From an uncultured Eubacteriales bacterium (lineage in GTDB: Bacteria; Bacillota; Clostridia; Oscillospirales; Acutalibacteraceae), in NCBI GenBank assembly GCA_934726435.1, contig CAKVDR010000002.1, forward strand, positions 1 through 40,691: 40,691 nt of DNA, written 5' to 3'. The notes below the pieces were generated by a model. The model saw nothing but the letters and a program-made list of their open reading frames with translations, searched no databases and was not told where the DNA came from. Of the stretch, positions 1 to 6,634 are shown piece by piece. Numbering within the stretch: the stretch's first letter is position 1; the number at the start of each line of letters is the position of its first letter. A program made the translations under genes and the position numbers.

Positions 1-116
1 CCTGAAGGACCGATTATGCAAGAAACATCTCCTTCTTTTAAGGTGTAGTTTACTCCCTTTAAAATAGAGTTGTTTCCAAAAGATTTTTTAAGATTTTTCA
101 CTTCTATAACATTCAT
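1..116 (-). CDS. Amino-acid ABC transporter ATPase, N-terminal fragment (GlnQ/HisP-like)
   Basis: The first 38 codons of an ATP-binding protein run off the window edge. The translation begins MNVIEVKNLKKSFGNNSILK and reaches IIGPSG, the opening of the Walker A motif (GPSGSGKS in this family). The start ATG lies seven or eight bases after an AGGTGG ribosome site. It follows the permease gene by 20 bp on the same strand, after the binding protein, giving the usual order of a polar amino-acid importer operon. It should power uptake by ATP hydrolysis at the inner membrane face. Substrate cannot be told from this fragment. Confidence 0.85.
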   Translation of the reverse strand, partial: MNVIEVKNLKKSFGNNSILKGVNYTLKEGDVSCIIGPS

Positions 117-136
117 CTTAACTGCCACCTTATTTC

Positions 137-877
137 TTACTTAAAAGGAATGGTTGAAGGCGCTGCTTCGAATTCTTCTTGCCCATCCATGCGTTTTTCT
201 ATGTATTTAACAAGCCTTGTAACGGTTAAAGTTAAAACCAAATATATCACCGCAACAACTATGAACGTTTCGTAAGTTCTGTAAATCGCACCTCTTATTG
301 ATTTCGTAACAAAGAACAGCTCTGTAACTGAAATAACATTCAAAACTGAAGTATCTTTTATGTTAATTATGAGCTCGTTGCACGTTGCCGGCAAGATATT
401 CCTGATTGCCTGAGGAAGAATTATGTAAAACATAGCCTGCCAGTGAGTCATTCCGATTGACCTCGCTGCCTCCATTTGGCCCAAATCAACGCTTTGAATT
501 CCGCCTCTAACGACCTCAACCATGTAAGCGCCCGTATTAATCGAAACGATTATAATTCCCGCAACAGTCGGGCTAAAGTTAATTCCAATGAACTCCTGCA
601 TGCCAAAATAAATAACTATTGATTGAACCATCATAGGGGTTCCTCTAAAAATTTCAACATAACAGCTGAAAATAATATTAATGATTTTCATTAAAACCAT
701 TTTTAGTTTGTTATGCGGCTGCGGAGCAGTTCTAACCGTGCAAATTCCAAGACCAATTAAAAACCCAATCAAAGTGCCTAAAAACGAGATAAGAAGCGTT
801 GTGCCTGTTCCTCTTAGAAACCATGTTCCGTAATTTTCAAGTATGTAAACTATCCATGAAAAGAAATTTCTTTCCAA
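137..877 (-). CDS. Polar amino-acid ABC transporter permease (HisM/GlnP type)
   Basis: A 246-residue membrane protein with several hydrophobic helices. Near residues 135-165 it has the EAA loop that docks on the ATPase (EAARSIGMTHWQAM, then ILPQAIRNILP), typical of His/Glu/Gln/Cys permeases. The start is TTG, eight bases after a strong GGGAGGTG ribosome site; no in-frame ATG lies nearby. It sits 35 bp after the binding-protein gene and 20 bp before the ATPase gene, so the three should be co-transcribed. It would form the transmembrane channel, probably as a homodimer because no second permease is seen. Family assignment is firm; the amino acid carried is unknown. Confidence 0.93.
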   Translation of the reverse strand: MERNFFSWIVYILENYGTWFLRGTGTTLLISFLGTLIGFLIGLGICTVRTAPQPHNKLKMVLMKIINIIFSCYVEIFRGTPMMVQSIVIYFGMQEFIGINFSPTVAGIIIVSINTGAYMVEVVRGGIQSVDLGQMEAARSIGMTHWQAMFYIILPQAIRNILPATCNELIINIKDTSVLNVISVTELFFVTKSIRGAIYRTYETFIVVAVIYLVLTLTVTRLVKYIEKRMDGQEEFEAAPSTIPFK

Positions 878-912
878 TTTATTTTCACCTCCCGATTTTT
901 TAAAAAAACAAA

Positions 913-1746
913 TTATTTAACGCAAGAATTTTCAACGGCTTTGTTCATCAAATCTTCTCTTTCGCTCGGGCTTATCTCTTTAAGCGCATTATTAATCTCA
1001 CCAAGCAGACTGTCGCCTTTTTTAACACCTATTCTAACTTCAATTTCATCTTCATTATATGTAAAACCTTTGCCCTCTTCAAACTCAGCATAAGTAAGCG
1101 AAGGGTTAGTGTGCACCGCGGTTAATGCCGCTGCTTTCTCGCTAACATAGCAGTCAATTTTCCCTGCGCTAAGCGAAGAAATTATCGAAGCGAAATCTTC
1201 CATTGCAGTTTCTTTCTTTGCACCCTTCATCTGATCAATGAAATCATAAGGAATGGTTCCAAGCTGACCGGTAATCCTTGCGCCTTCAAAGTCATTAATA
1301 CTCTTTGCACTTTCGTATTTGCTGCCTTTTTTCATAACGACCACAACATTCGAACTAAAGTATTCATCAGTGAAGTCAATGGCTTCTCTTCTGTTTTTAG
1401 TGGCCGACATACCGGCGATAATTGCATCTATTTTGCCCGAAGTTAAAGCAGGCAATAGCCCGTCCCAATCCACTTTAACGATTTCAAGCTCTCTGCCAAG
1501 AGACTGCGCCACTTTCTTGGCAATATAAACATCGTAACCGCAAGCATACCATCCACCTGAAATTTTAATCCCTCCGCCCTTTGCCGAAGGTTGGATCCAG
1601 TTAAATGGTGCATAAGCACATTCCATTCCAACTTTCAGCTTAGGTCTGTGATTTTCTTCACTTCCGGAGCAACTTGCAAGAAAAATGAGCATGGTGAAAG
1701 TAAGAGCCAAGCCCAAAAAAGCGCTTATATTCTTAAAAAGCTTCAT
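913..1746 (-). CDS. Amino-acid ABC transporter substrate-binding lipoprotein (SBP_bac_3 family)
   Basis: A 277-residue lipoprotein. The N-terminus has a charged MKLFK start, a hydrophobic stretch and the lipobox LASC with Cys26 as lipidated residue. The mature part has family 3 periplasmic-binding features: VGMECAYAPFNW, GYDVYIAKKVAQSLG, DGLLPALTSGKIDAIIAGMS and RREAIDFTDEYF. It captures an amino acid outside the cell and passes it to the permease encoded next. The ATG follows a GAAAGGA ribosome site by eight bases. Upstream is a perfect 9-bp inverted repeat next to a TATAAT, a possible regulatory site. The ligand (Cys, Gln, Arg or similar) cannot be decided by eye. Confidence 0.93.
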   Translation of the reverse strand: MKLFKNISAFLGLALTFTMLIFLASCSGSEENHRPKLKVGMECAYAPFNWIQPSAKGGGIKISGGWYACGYDVYIAKKVAQSLGRELEIVKVDWDGLLPALTSGKIDAIIAGMSATKNRREAIDFTDEYFSSNVVVVMKKGSKYESAKSINDFEGARITGQLGTIPYDFIDQMKGAKKETAMEDFASIISSLSAGKIDCYVSEKAAALTAVHTNPSLTYAEFEEGKGFTYNEDEIEVRIGVKKGDSLLGEINNALKEISPSEREDLMNKAVENSCVK

Positions 1747-1777
1747 TTTAACAGTCCTTTCCGAAAGTTATTTTTTA

Positions 1778-1813
1778 ATTATATGTGCGCAACCGATAAA
1801 AAAAGTTGCGCAC
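1778..1813 (-). promoter_or_regulatory. Perfect 9-bp inverted repeat beside a TATAAT, upstream of the amino-acid importer
   Basis: GTGCGCAAC (1785-1793) and GTTGCGCAC (1805-1813) form a perfect 9-bp inverted repeat with an 11-base A-rich spacer. On the minus strand it ends one base before TATAAT (1778-1783), which lies upstream of the binding-protein gene. No good -35 hexamer is seen 17 bases away. It could be a repressor operator, or the 3' hairpin of the efp/CD1247-like transcript. A continuous U-run after the stem is missing, which argues against a normal terminator. Confidence 0.5.
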
Positions 1814-1840
1814 GCTTTCATAAGTTAATTCTAAAAATTA

Positions 1841-2374
1841 TTATTTATCGTCTTCACAAGATTTGCATCCGCAATCGCAATCATCATCGCATTCGCAGTC
1901 ACAATCATCATCACAGTCACAATCGCAACCGCAGCAACAATCGCAGTCGCAGTCACAGTCGCTAAGGTCAAACTCTAAAAGTTCGCCGCAGTTAGGGCAA
2001 TTCATTTCTTCTTCATCTAAAATGTCTTCAGAAATGCAAATTTTTTCGCCGCAAGTTGGGCAAACAACTTCATAGCATTCCTCGTCGTCTTCGTCATGGC
2101 ATCCGCAATGGCAGTCATTTTCGCAGTCGCAATCGCAACCACATTCGCAGCCTTCTTCAAAAACTTCGTTTTCAACTTCTGCTAAATCTTCGTCCATAAC
2201 TTCGAGTTGATCTAAAATTCCGTCAACGTCTTCATCGAGGTTTTCAAAAGAATTTGATAAATTTTCAATAGCGTCAATAATTCCTTTGAAAAGTTTGGTT
2301 TCGTTGTGGTCTTCATCAAGATCCATACCTGCGAGCATACCTTTTAAATATGCTGCTTGTTCTTTAATTGTCAT
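1841..2374 (-). CDS. CD1247-domain-like protein with zinc ribbon and Cys/Asp-rich tracts
   Basis: A 177-residue protein. Residues 1-74 are an acidic helical domain (AAYLKGMLAGMDLD and following) that resembles the CD1247 N-terminal domain of Clostridia; this rests on memory of the family. Residues 100-130 form a zinc ribbon with CPTC (105-108) and CPNC (126-129). Two unusual Cys-x-Cys tracts flank it, at 76-92 (8 Cys) and 140-173 (16 Cys, alternating mostly with Asp). In all about 30 of 177 residues are Cys, which suggests a metal-binding tail. The ATG follows AGGAGG closely. It lies 39 bp after efp on the same strand, so it is probably co-transcribed. Function is unknown. Confidence 0.75.
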   Translation of the reverse strand: MTIKEQAAYLKGMLAGMDLDEDHNETKLFKGIIDAIENLSNSFENLDEDVDGILDQLEVMDEDLAEVENEVFEEGCECGCDCDCENDCHCGCHDEDDEECYEVVCPTCGEKICISEDILDEEEMNCPNCGELLEFDLSDCDCDCDCCCGCDCDCDDDCDCECDDDCDCGCKSCEDDK

Positions 2375-2413
2375 AGTATTTCCTCCTAAATTTGTTGTGT
2401 TTATAATTATTAC

Positions 2414-2971
2414 CTATGCACGCTCAATATATTCTCCTGTGCGGGTATCAACTTTTATTTTCTCGCCTTCTTCAACAAAAAGCGGAACTTTAACTTGAGC
2501 ACCTGTTTCCAAAATTGCAGGTTTTGTCGCATTTGTTGCAGTGTCGCCTTTAAATCCAACATCTGTTTGAGTGATTAAAAGTTCAACGAACAATGGCGGC
2601 TCAACAGAGAAAACATTCCCTTTGTAAGAAAGAACTCTGCAAGTCATATTTTCTTTCACAAATTTAAAGTTATCACCCAGAACCGACGAATTAATCGGCA
2701 ATTGTTCAAAAGTTTCGTTATCCATGAAGTAATAAAGATCGCCATCATTGTAAAGATATTGCATATCCTTGCGCTCAATAAAAGCTTCTTGGAATTTTTC
2801 ACTTGGGTTAAAAGTTCTTTCAGTTACAGCACCTGTAATAATATTTTTGATTTTCGCTCTAACGAAAGCAGCTCCTTTTCCGGGTTTAACATGCTGAAAT
2901 TCAACAATTGAAACAACATTCCCGTCAATTTCAAATGTAGAACCGTTTCTAAAATCGCCTGCAGCTATCAT
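2414..2971 (-). CDS. efp: Elongation factor P
   Basis: EF-P relieves ribosomes stalled at polyproline stretches. The 185-residue length is the family norm. Features: the N-terminal KOW-like domain (MIAAGDFRNGSTFEIDG), the loop HVKPGKGAAFVR whose Lys32 is the position modified in Bacillus EF-P, and the C-terminal OB part with GAQVKVPLFVEEGEKIKVDT and GEYIERA. I chose the ATG at 2971 because GAGGAGG lies seven bases before it; a longer reading would add five untypical residues (MRRKL). A promoter lies at 3121-3149, giving an untranslated leader of about 140 nt with inverted repeats. The next gene encodes the CD1247-like protein. Confidence 0.97.
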   Translation of the reverse strand: MIAAGDFRNGSTFEIDGNVVSIVEFQHVKPGKGAAFVRAKIKNIITGAVTERTFNPSEKFQEAFIERKDMQYLYNDGDLYYFMDNETFEQLPINSSVLGDNFKFVKENMTCRVLSYKGNVFSVEPPLFVELLITQTDVGFKGDTATNATKPAILETGAQVKVPLFVEEGEKIKVDTRTGEYIERA

Positions 2972-3114
2972 AAGTTTCCTCCTCAATAAATTAAACGCTT
3001 TTTAGCGTGTTATATAAAGCCATTTTAACCACTATGCAGATGTGCATTTAAATAGCACCGTATGACTATTTCTACGGTAAAACCGGCATAGCGCCCGAGC
3101 ACCATTATAGTGCC
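2972..3114 (-). promoter_or_regulatory. Long structured 5' leader of efp (candidate cis-RNA)
   Basis: From the predicted start of transcription to the efp ATG there are about 140 untranslated bases. On the minus strand they can form a closing stem CACTAT/ATAGTG (3107-3112 with 3030-3035). Two hairpins lie inside it: ACCGTA-10-TACGGT (3057-3078) and ATGCA-CATC-TGCAT (3034-3047, competing with the closing stem for two bases). A third hairpin, ACGCT-AAAA-AGCGT (2995-3008), sits just before the ribosome site. It matches no RNA family I recognise. Structure is my reading by eye; no covariation data. Confidence 0.4.
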
Positions 3115-3120
3115 AAACCC

Positions 3121-3149
3121 ATTATAAAATGATTTTGAAAAAAATTCAA
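3121..3149 (-). promoter_or_regulatory. Sigma-A promoter for efp
   Basis: On the minus strand TTGAAT and TATAAT are separated by 17 bases. A second TATAAT occurs at 3104-3109 but lacks a -35 partner. Confidence 0.7.
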
Positions 3150-3345
3150 CACCTAAGTTAATTTTTTCGGCAAATATTTATAGTCAAAAATAAATAGTTT
3201 TGATCAAAAAATCATCCCAAAAACAAGATTTTTAACTACAATCAAAATCAAACAGTTCAAGGCTTTTTCAGCTGATTTTATCCCTTACCGCATAAAATGT
3301 CAAACCTTGACGAATTTATCAAAATTTTTAGATTTTTAATTCCAG
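3150..3345. other. AT-rich intergenic DNA without a visible gene
   Basis: Between the efp promoter and the terminator of the next gene I see no open frame with a ribosome site, no tRNA-like fold and no repeat. Together with the efp leader it makes the longest gene-free stretch of the window, about 415 bp. Confidence 0.5.
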
Positions 3346-3374
3346 AAAAATCCTCATTAATCGAGGATTTTCTT
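3346..3374 (-). terminator. Rho-independent terminator of the small zinc-ribbon gene
   Basis: Minus-strand stem AAATCCTC/GAGGATTT (8 bp, seven-base loop) at 3348-3370, followed by a short T-run. Confidence 0.75.
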
Positions 3375-3386
3375 TAAAAGTTATTT

Positions 3387-3596
3387 TTATAGTTTCAAAT
3401 GTTCCTTTTCTAAACATGCTTCACACATTTTTTTACCAAGAGGCGTCCAGGGAATTGATTGTGTTTTAAAAGGTTTCCCGCATTTTGAGCAAAAATCCAT
3501 TCTTTCAACCACAGGGTCACCAATGTGAAAAGGTTTAGGCTCAATTTCTTCAGTTACTTTTTTCATAAGATTTTCGTTTAATTTTTCTTTTTCCAT
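3387..3596 (-). CDS. Small two-CxxC protein, leader-like N-terminus without GG
   Basis: A 69-residue member of the local small-protein family. The N-terminus MEKEKLNENLMKKVTEE matches the paralogs' MEKEKLSEELTEEISGG, but the GG pair is replaced by EE. The core carries CSKC (36-39) and CEAC (58-61), a zinc-ribbon-like pair. The ATG follows GGAGG by nine bases. It has its own promoter (3631-3659) and terminator (3346-3374), so it is a separate transcription unit at the end of the array. With the GG lost it may be a non-exported variant. Function unknown. Confidence 0.75.
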   Translation of the reverse strand: MEKEKLNENLMKKVTEEIEPKPFHIGDPVVERMDFCSKCGKPFKTQSIPWTPLGKKMCEACLEKEHLKL

Positions 3597-3630
3597 TGTG
3601 TGAGTCCTCCTATTTGTAGTCTCAATTCAC

Positions 3631-3659
3631 ATTTTATATGTTTAAAATAGTTTTGTCAA
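3631..3659 (-). promoter_or_regulatory. Sigma-A promoter of the 3.4 kb small-protein gene
   Basis: Minus-strand TTGACA-17 bases-TAAAAT, about 35 bp before the gene. The same pair of hexamers with the same spacing precedes the array gene that starts at 4543. Confidence 0.75.
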
Positions 3660-3700
3660 ATACAAATTTATTTTTTTGTAAAAAATCAATCTTCTTGTTT

Positions 3701-3964
3701 TTAAATTCCTAACTCTTTACTAGAGTTAACATGCCCGCAGCTTGGGCAAGTGCGTCTTCTACGTTGTCTTTCCCAGTATGCAGTAGCTATCATTTCCAAA
3801 GGCCCTTCATCTATAACGTATCCAAATTCTTTTCCACACTTAGCACATTTAACATTTATTTTGGATGACTTAAAAGAGCCATGAAGTTTCTCCTTTTTAG
3901 GTTCCGCTCCTGTTCCACCTGAAATTTCTTCGGTTAATTCTTCAGATAATTTCTCTTTTTCCAT
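3701..3964 (-). CDS. Double-glycine-leader small protein with zinc-ribbon-like core
   Basis: An 87-residue protein. Residues 1-17 (MEKEKLSEELTEEISGG) look like a double-glycine leader: Leu at -12, Ile at -4, Gly-Gly at -2/-1. The second hydrophobic residue is at -8 instead of the usual -7. After GG come a basic linker, CAKCGKEF (Cys40, Cys43), a helical Arg-rich stretch (AYWERQRRRR) and CPSCGHVN (Cys73, Cys76), ending KELGI. It is closely similar to the next gene, most strikingly around residues 16-46, which points to recent duplication. The ATG is eight bases after GGAGG. I cannot name a family; secretion is an inference from the leader only. Confidence 0.8.
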   Translation of the reverse strand: MEKEKLSEELTEEISGGTGAEPKKEKLHGSFKSSKINVKCAKCGKEFGYVIDEGPLEMIATAYWERQRRRRTCPSCGHVNSSKELGI

Positions 3965-3996
3965 CGTGATTTCCTCCTTTTATACTTTTATATTCT

Positions 3997-4266
3997 TTAA
4001 ATTCCTAGTTCTTTTTCAGAATTAACATATCCGCAACTTGGACATGTACGTCTTTTAATTTCTCGTTCCCAGTATCCCACAGCTGTAATTGCCATCGGTG
4101 TATAGGGATCATCTTTATAATACTTGAATTCTTTACCACATTTAGCACATTTAACATTTATTTCGGATGACTTAAAAGAGCCATGAGGCATCTGCTTTTT
4201 AGGTTCCACTCCTGCTCCACCTGAAATCTTTTCGGTTAATTCCTCAGCCAATTGTTCTTTTTCCAT
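3997..4266 (-). CDS. Double-glycine-leader small protein with zinc-ribbon-like core
   Basis: An 89-residue near-twin of the neighbouring 87-residue protein. It has the leader MEKEQLAEELTEKISGG, then CAKCGKEFKYY (Cys40, Cys43), GYWEREIKRR and CPSCGYVN (Cys75, Cys78), ending EKELGI. Of two adjacent ATGs I chose the second (4266) because it restores the eight-base spacing to GGAGG seen in the twin. The intergenic gaps of 34 and 32 bp to its neighbours leave no room for separate promoters, so this gene shares the transcript starting upstream of 4543. Divergence is concentrated in the segment between the two CxxC motifs. Function unknown. Confidence 0.8.
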   Translation of the reverse strand: MEKEQLAEELTEKISGGAGVEPKKQMPHGSFKSSEINVKCAKCGKEFKYYKDDPYTPMAITAVGYWEREIKRRTCPSCGYVNSEKELGI

Positions 4267-4300
4267 CATGGTTTCCTCCGCTTTTTACACTTTTATATTT

Positions 4301-4543
4301 TTAAACCCCTAGCTCTTTTTCAGTATTAACATATCCACAGTGTGGGCAGGTGCATCTACGAATTTGTCTTCTAATATATGATTTCTCCGTTATACGCATG
4401 GGGCCATTATTTTCAAAATACTTAAATCTTCTTTTGCATCTGGCACAATTAACGTCTTTCTTGGAAATAGTATATCGTATCTCATTTTCAGGATCTAATC
4501 TTACTCCTCCAGCGACTTCTTCAGTTAATCCTTCATTTTCCAT
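4301..4543 (-). CDS. Double-glycine-leader small protein with zinc-ribbon-like core
   Basis: An 80-residue member with a short leader (MENEGLTEEVAGG), then CARCKRRFKYF (Cys33, Cys36), IRRQIRRCTCPHCGYVN (Cys64, 66, 69) and EKELGV. I took the ATG at 4543, not the one six bases upstream, because the latter abuts the AGGAGGG site with no spacer. It is the first gene of a three-gene transcript served by the promoter at 4575-4603. The extra Cys64 gives five cysteines. Compared with the twins the leader is four residues shorter and lacks Leu at -12. Function unknown. Confidence 0.78.
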   Translation of the reverse strand: MENEGLTEEVAGGVRLDPENEIRYTISKKDVNCARCKRRFKYFENNGPMRITEKSYIRRQIRRCTCPHCGYVNTEKELGV

Positions 4544-4574
4544 ATTCATCCCTCCTTTTTATAGTTTCGATTGT

Positions 4575-4603
4575 ATTTTATATATTTCAAATAAATTTGT
4601 CAA
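4575..4603 (-). promoter_or_regulatory. Sigma-A promoter inside the 3' end of the upstream array gene
   Basis: Minus-strand TTGACA (4598-4603)-17 bases-TAAAAT (4575-4580). The -35 hexamer lies within the last codons of the gene ending at 4587, which reads through it (LKLDKFI, stop). It drives the three-gene unit 4543-3701. Confidence 0.75.
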
Positions 4604-4889
4604 GTTTTAATATTAGTTTTTGTGGCGTATTGCTTTTAAAAACTTGATACTGAATATTAACGTATCCACAGTGTGGGCAAGTGCGACGATTTTTTTGCAG
4701 TTCCGAGTATTCTTCAAAAGTCATATAAAGTGGGCGATCGTAAGTAATCACTGTTTTAAAATATTTACTACATCCTATGCATTCAACCTCAGGCACTTCA
4801 ATGAGCTTACGTGTTACCGTTTTTACTTTTCGTTTTGAACCTCCTACAATTTTTTCTGTCATTTCATCGGTTAACTTTTCTATTTTCAT
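4587..4889 (-). CDS. Double-glycine-leader small protein with an unusual C-terminal extension
   Basis: A 100-residue member. The leader is MKIEKLTDEMTEKIVGG, followed by a basic stretch, CIGCSKYFK (Cys37, Cys40), a Tyr-rich middle and CPHCGYVN (Cys71, Cys74). Paralogs end six or seven residues later with EKELG[IV]. This one continues for about 22 residues through the -35 element of the next promoter before reaching a stop, as if its normal stop had been lost. The ATG is ten bases after GGAG. No convincing promoter was found ahead of it; it starts 67 bp after the terminator of the gat operon. Function unknown. Confidence 0.75.
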   Translation of the reverse strand: MKIEKLTDEMTEKIVGGSKRKVKTVTRKLIEVPEVECIGCSKYFKTVITYDRPLYMTFEEYSELQKNRRTCPHCGYVNIQYQVFKSNTPQKLILKLDKFI

Positions 4890-4944
4890 GCTTAAATTTC
4901 TCCATTATCACTTAAAATATTTTTTAAATTTTGTTTTTCGCATT

Positions 4945-4976
4945 AAATAAAACAAAACCTCCATAAAGGAGGTTCA
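4945..4976 (-). terminator. Terminator of the aspS-gatCAB operon
   Basis: Minus-strand stem AACCTCC (4968-4974)/GGAGGTT (4956-4962) with a five-base loop, then a T-rich tail. It lies directly after the stop of the small gene ending at 4981 and separates the gat operon from the array. Confidence 0.85.
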
Positions 4977-4980
4977 TGAA

Positions 4981-5184
4981 TTAAAATTCCGGCCTACTAT
5001 AAATTTTTATGGCAAAAACACAATCGCTGCAAAATCGGCCTTTGTATTTTTCTTCAACATTTTTGTCGCTTTCTTTTAATTCTTTGCCACATCTTTCACA
5101 ATATTTCGGTTCAATTCTACTGGCCTTGCTTTCATCACTGCCAGCACTAACCATGGCACTTTCTTTTTCGTTTAATTTAGTCAT
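4981..5184 (-). CDS. Small two-CxxC protein with variant leader, last gene of the gat operon
   Basis: A 67-residue protein. The N-terminus MTKLNEKESAMVSAG resembles a double-glycine leader (Leu at -12, Glu at -8, Val at -4) but ends Ala-Gly. The core has CERCGKEL (Cys29, Cys32) and CSDC (Cys52, Cys55). The ATG at 5184 follows GGAGG by eight bases; an upstream in-frame ATG has no ribosome site. It begins 31 bp after gatB with no promoter between and is followed at once by a terminator, so it is transcribed with a housekeeping operon. It is the most diverged of the six clustered members. Function unknown. Confidence 0.75.
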   Translation of the reverse strand: MTKLNEKESAMVSAGSDESKASRIEPKYCERCGKELKESDKNVEEKYKGRFCSDCVFAIKIYSRPEF

Positions 5185-5215
5185 CTTATATTCCTCCTTA
5201 AGCAAATCTATCAAA

Positions 5216-6634
5216 CTAAGAATTTTTTATCAAATCGATAAGTTTCTTTTCGATTTCTTGAGCGTTTCCTCTGCCCCTTGTTTGCCTCATAACAAGGCCG
5301 AGAATTGATTTCAACGCTTTTTCTTTTCCGCTAAGGTAGTCTTTCACTGCAGCTTCACTTGAATTTATCGCTTCGGTGCACATTGCGGTGAGTTCTTCTT
5401 CCGAGAGGCCTTTCATGTCGTTTTCAGAGATAAATTCTTTAACGCCTTTGCCCGTTTCAAGCATCTTTGAAAGAGTCTTTTTCGCTAAATTCATGTTGAT
5501 TTTATTTTCTTCCGTCAATTTAACAAGCTCGCCAAGCTGAGCAGGAGTTATCAAAATTTCAAATTTTTCTTTTTCAGATTCTGTTTGAATGCTTCTGAAA
5601 ATCTCGCCTACAATGAGGTTCGAAACCGTTTTAGCAGATTTAAGCCCTTCGCAAGCTTTTTCGAAAAAGTCCGAAACATTTTTGTATTTTGTCAAATGCA
5701 TGGCATCTTTTTCAGGGATTCCAAGCTCGCTGACATATCTTTTTAGTCTGTCGCCGGGCATTTCGGGCAGAGATTCTTTTATTTTTTCAACTTCTTCTTC
5801 AGTCAAAACGATTTCAACCAAGTCAGGATCTCTGAAATATCTGTAATCTTGAGCATCTTCTTTACTGCGCATGCTCTCGGTTGAGTTCGTTGCTTCGCAG
5901 TACCTAAGCGTTTGCTGAATTACTTCCTCTCCACTTTCAATGAGGTCAATTTGTCTTTCGTATTCATAATCAATAGCTTTCGTCATGAAAGTTATCGAGT
6001 TCATGTTTTTAATTTCGGTTCTAGTTCCGAATTTCTCGCTACCTTCAGGTTTAACGGAAATGTTAACGTCGCAGCGCATTGAACCTTCTTGCATTTTGCA
6101 GTCTGAAACACCGGCATATCTTAGAATATTCTGAAGCTTCTCAACATATTCTTTTGCTTCATCTGAAGAAGAAATATCCGGCTCGGTGACTATTTCAATG
6201 AGCGGAACCCCGCCACGGTTATAGTCAATGTAAACGTCTCCACCATTGTGAACAAGCTTACCCGCGTCTTCTTCCATGTGAATTCTGTTTATTCTTATCT
6301 TTTTGCCGCTCGAAAGCTCAACAAAACCATCTTTGCAGATAGGAATTTCAAATTGAGAAATCTGATAAGCCTTTGCAAGGTCAGGGTAAACATAGTTTTT
6401 TCTATCCATTTTAGATCTTAAATTAATTTTACAATTCGTTGCAAGCCCGGCTTTAACAGCAAAGTTAACTACCTGCCTATTTATCTTCGGGAGAGTGCCC
6501 GGGTGACCAACACAAACGGGGCAACAGTGCGTGTTTGGCTCTGCACCAAAGTCATTTTCGCAGCTGCAAAATATCTTCGTTTTAGTTGAAAGCTCAACGT
6601 GCGTTTCAAGCCCAACAACTAAATCATATTTCAT
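5216..6634 (-). CDS. gatB: Asp-tRNA(Asn)/Glu-tRNA(Gln) amidotransferase subunit B
   Basis: A 472-residue GatB, which binds the misacylated tRNA and carries out its ATP- and ammonia-dependent amidation with GatA and GatC. It opens with the family start YDLVVGLETHVELSTKTKIFC. Metal-site cysteines are at 23, 25, 38 and 41 (CSC and CCPVC). Further on are the cradle motif GVPLIEIVTEPDI, MQEGSMRCDVNIS, and the YqeY-like tail ending RQTRGRGNAQEIEKKL. Its ATG overlaps the gatA stop by four bases (ATGA), so translation is coupled. Length and order are normal. Confidence 0.97.
   Translation of the reverse strand: MKYDLVVGLETHVELSTKTKIFCSCENDFGAEPNTHCCPVCVGHPGTLPKINRQVVNFAVKAGLATNCKINLRSKMDRKNYVYPDLAKAYQISQFEIPICKDGFVELSSGKKIRINRIHMEEDAGKLVHNGGDVYIDYNRGGVPLIEIVTEPDISSSDEAKEYVEKLQNILRYAGVSDCKMQEGSMRCDVNISVKPEGSEKFGTRTEIKNMNSITFMTKAIDYEYERQIDLIESGEEVIQQTLRYCEATNSTESMRSKEDAQDYRYFRDPDLVEIVLTEEEVEKIKESLPEMPGDRLKRYVSELGIPEKDAMHLTKYKNVSDFFEKACEGLKSAKTVSNLIVGEIFRSIQTESEKEKFEILITPAQLGELVKLTEENKINMNLAKKTLSKMLETGKGVKEFISENDMKGLSEEELTAMCTEAINSSEAAVKDYLSGKEKALKSILGLVMRQTRGRGNAQEIEKKLIDLIKNS

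Noticed and set aside
1855..1960. Short-period GCA/ATC-like repeats resembling a repeat array
   Set aside because: The period is about six bases and codes for alternating Cys-Asp; there are no spacers, so it is not CRISPR.
1591..2075. Plus-strand open frames rich in Ser/Gln or His/Arg/Asn repeats
   Set aside because: They are antisense shadows of the Cys/Asp tracts of the minus-strand gene and have no ribosome site or promoter.
3104..3109. Second TATAAT upstream of efp as a separate promoter
   Set aside because: No -35-like hexamer occurs at 16-18 bases upstream; it falls within the predicted leader.
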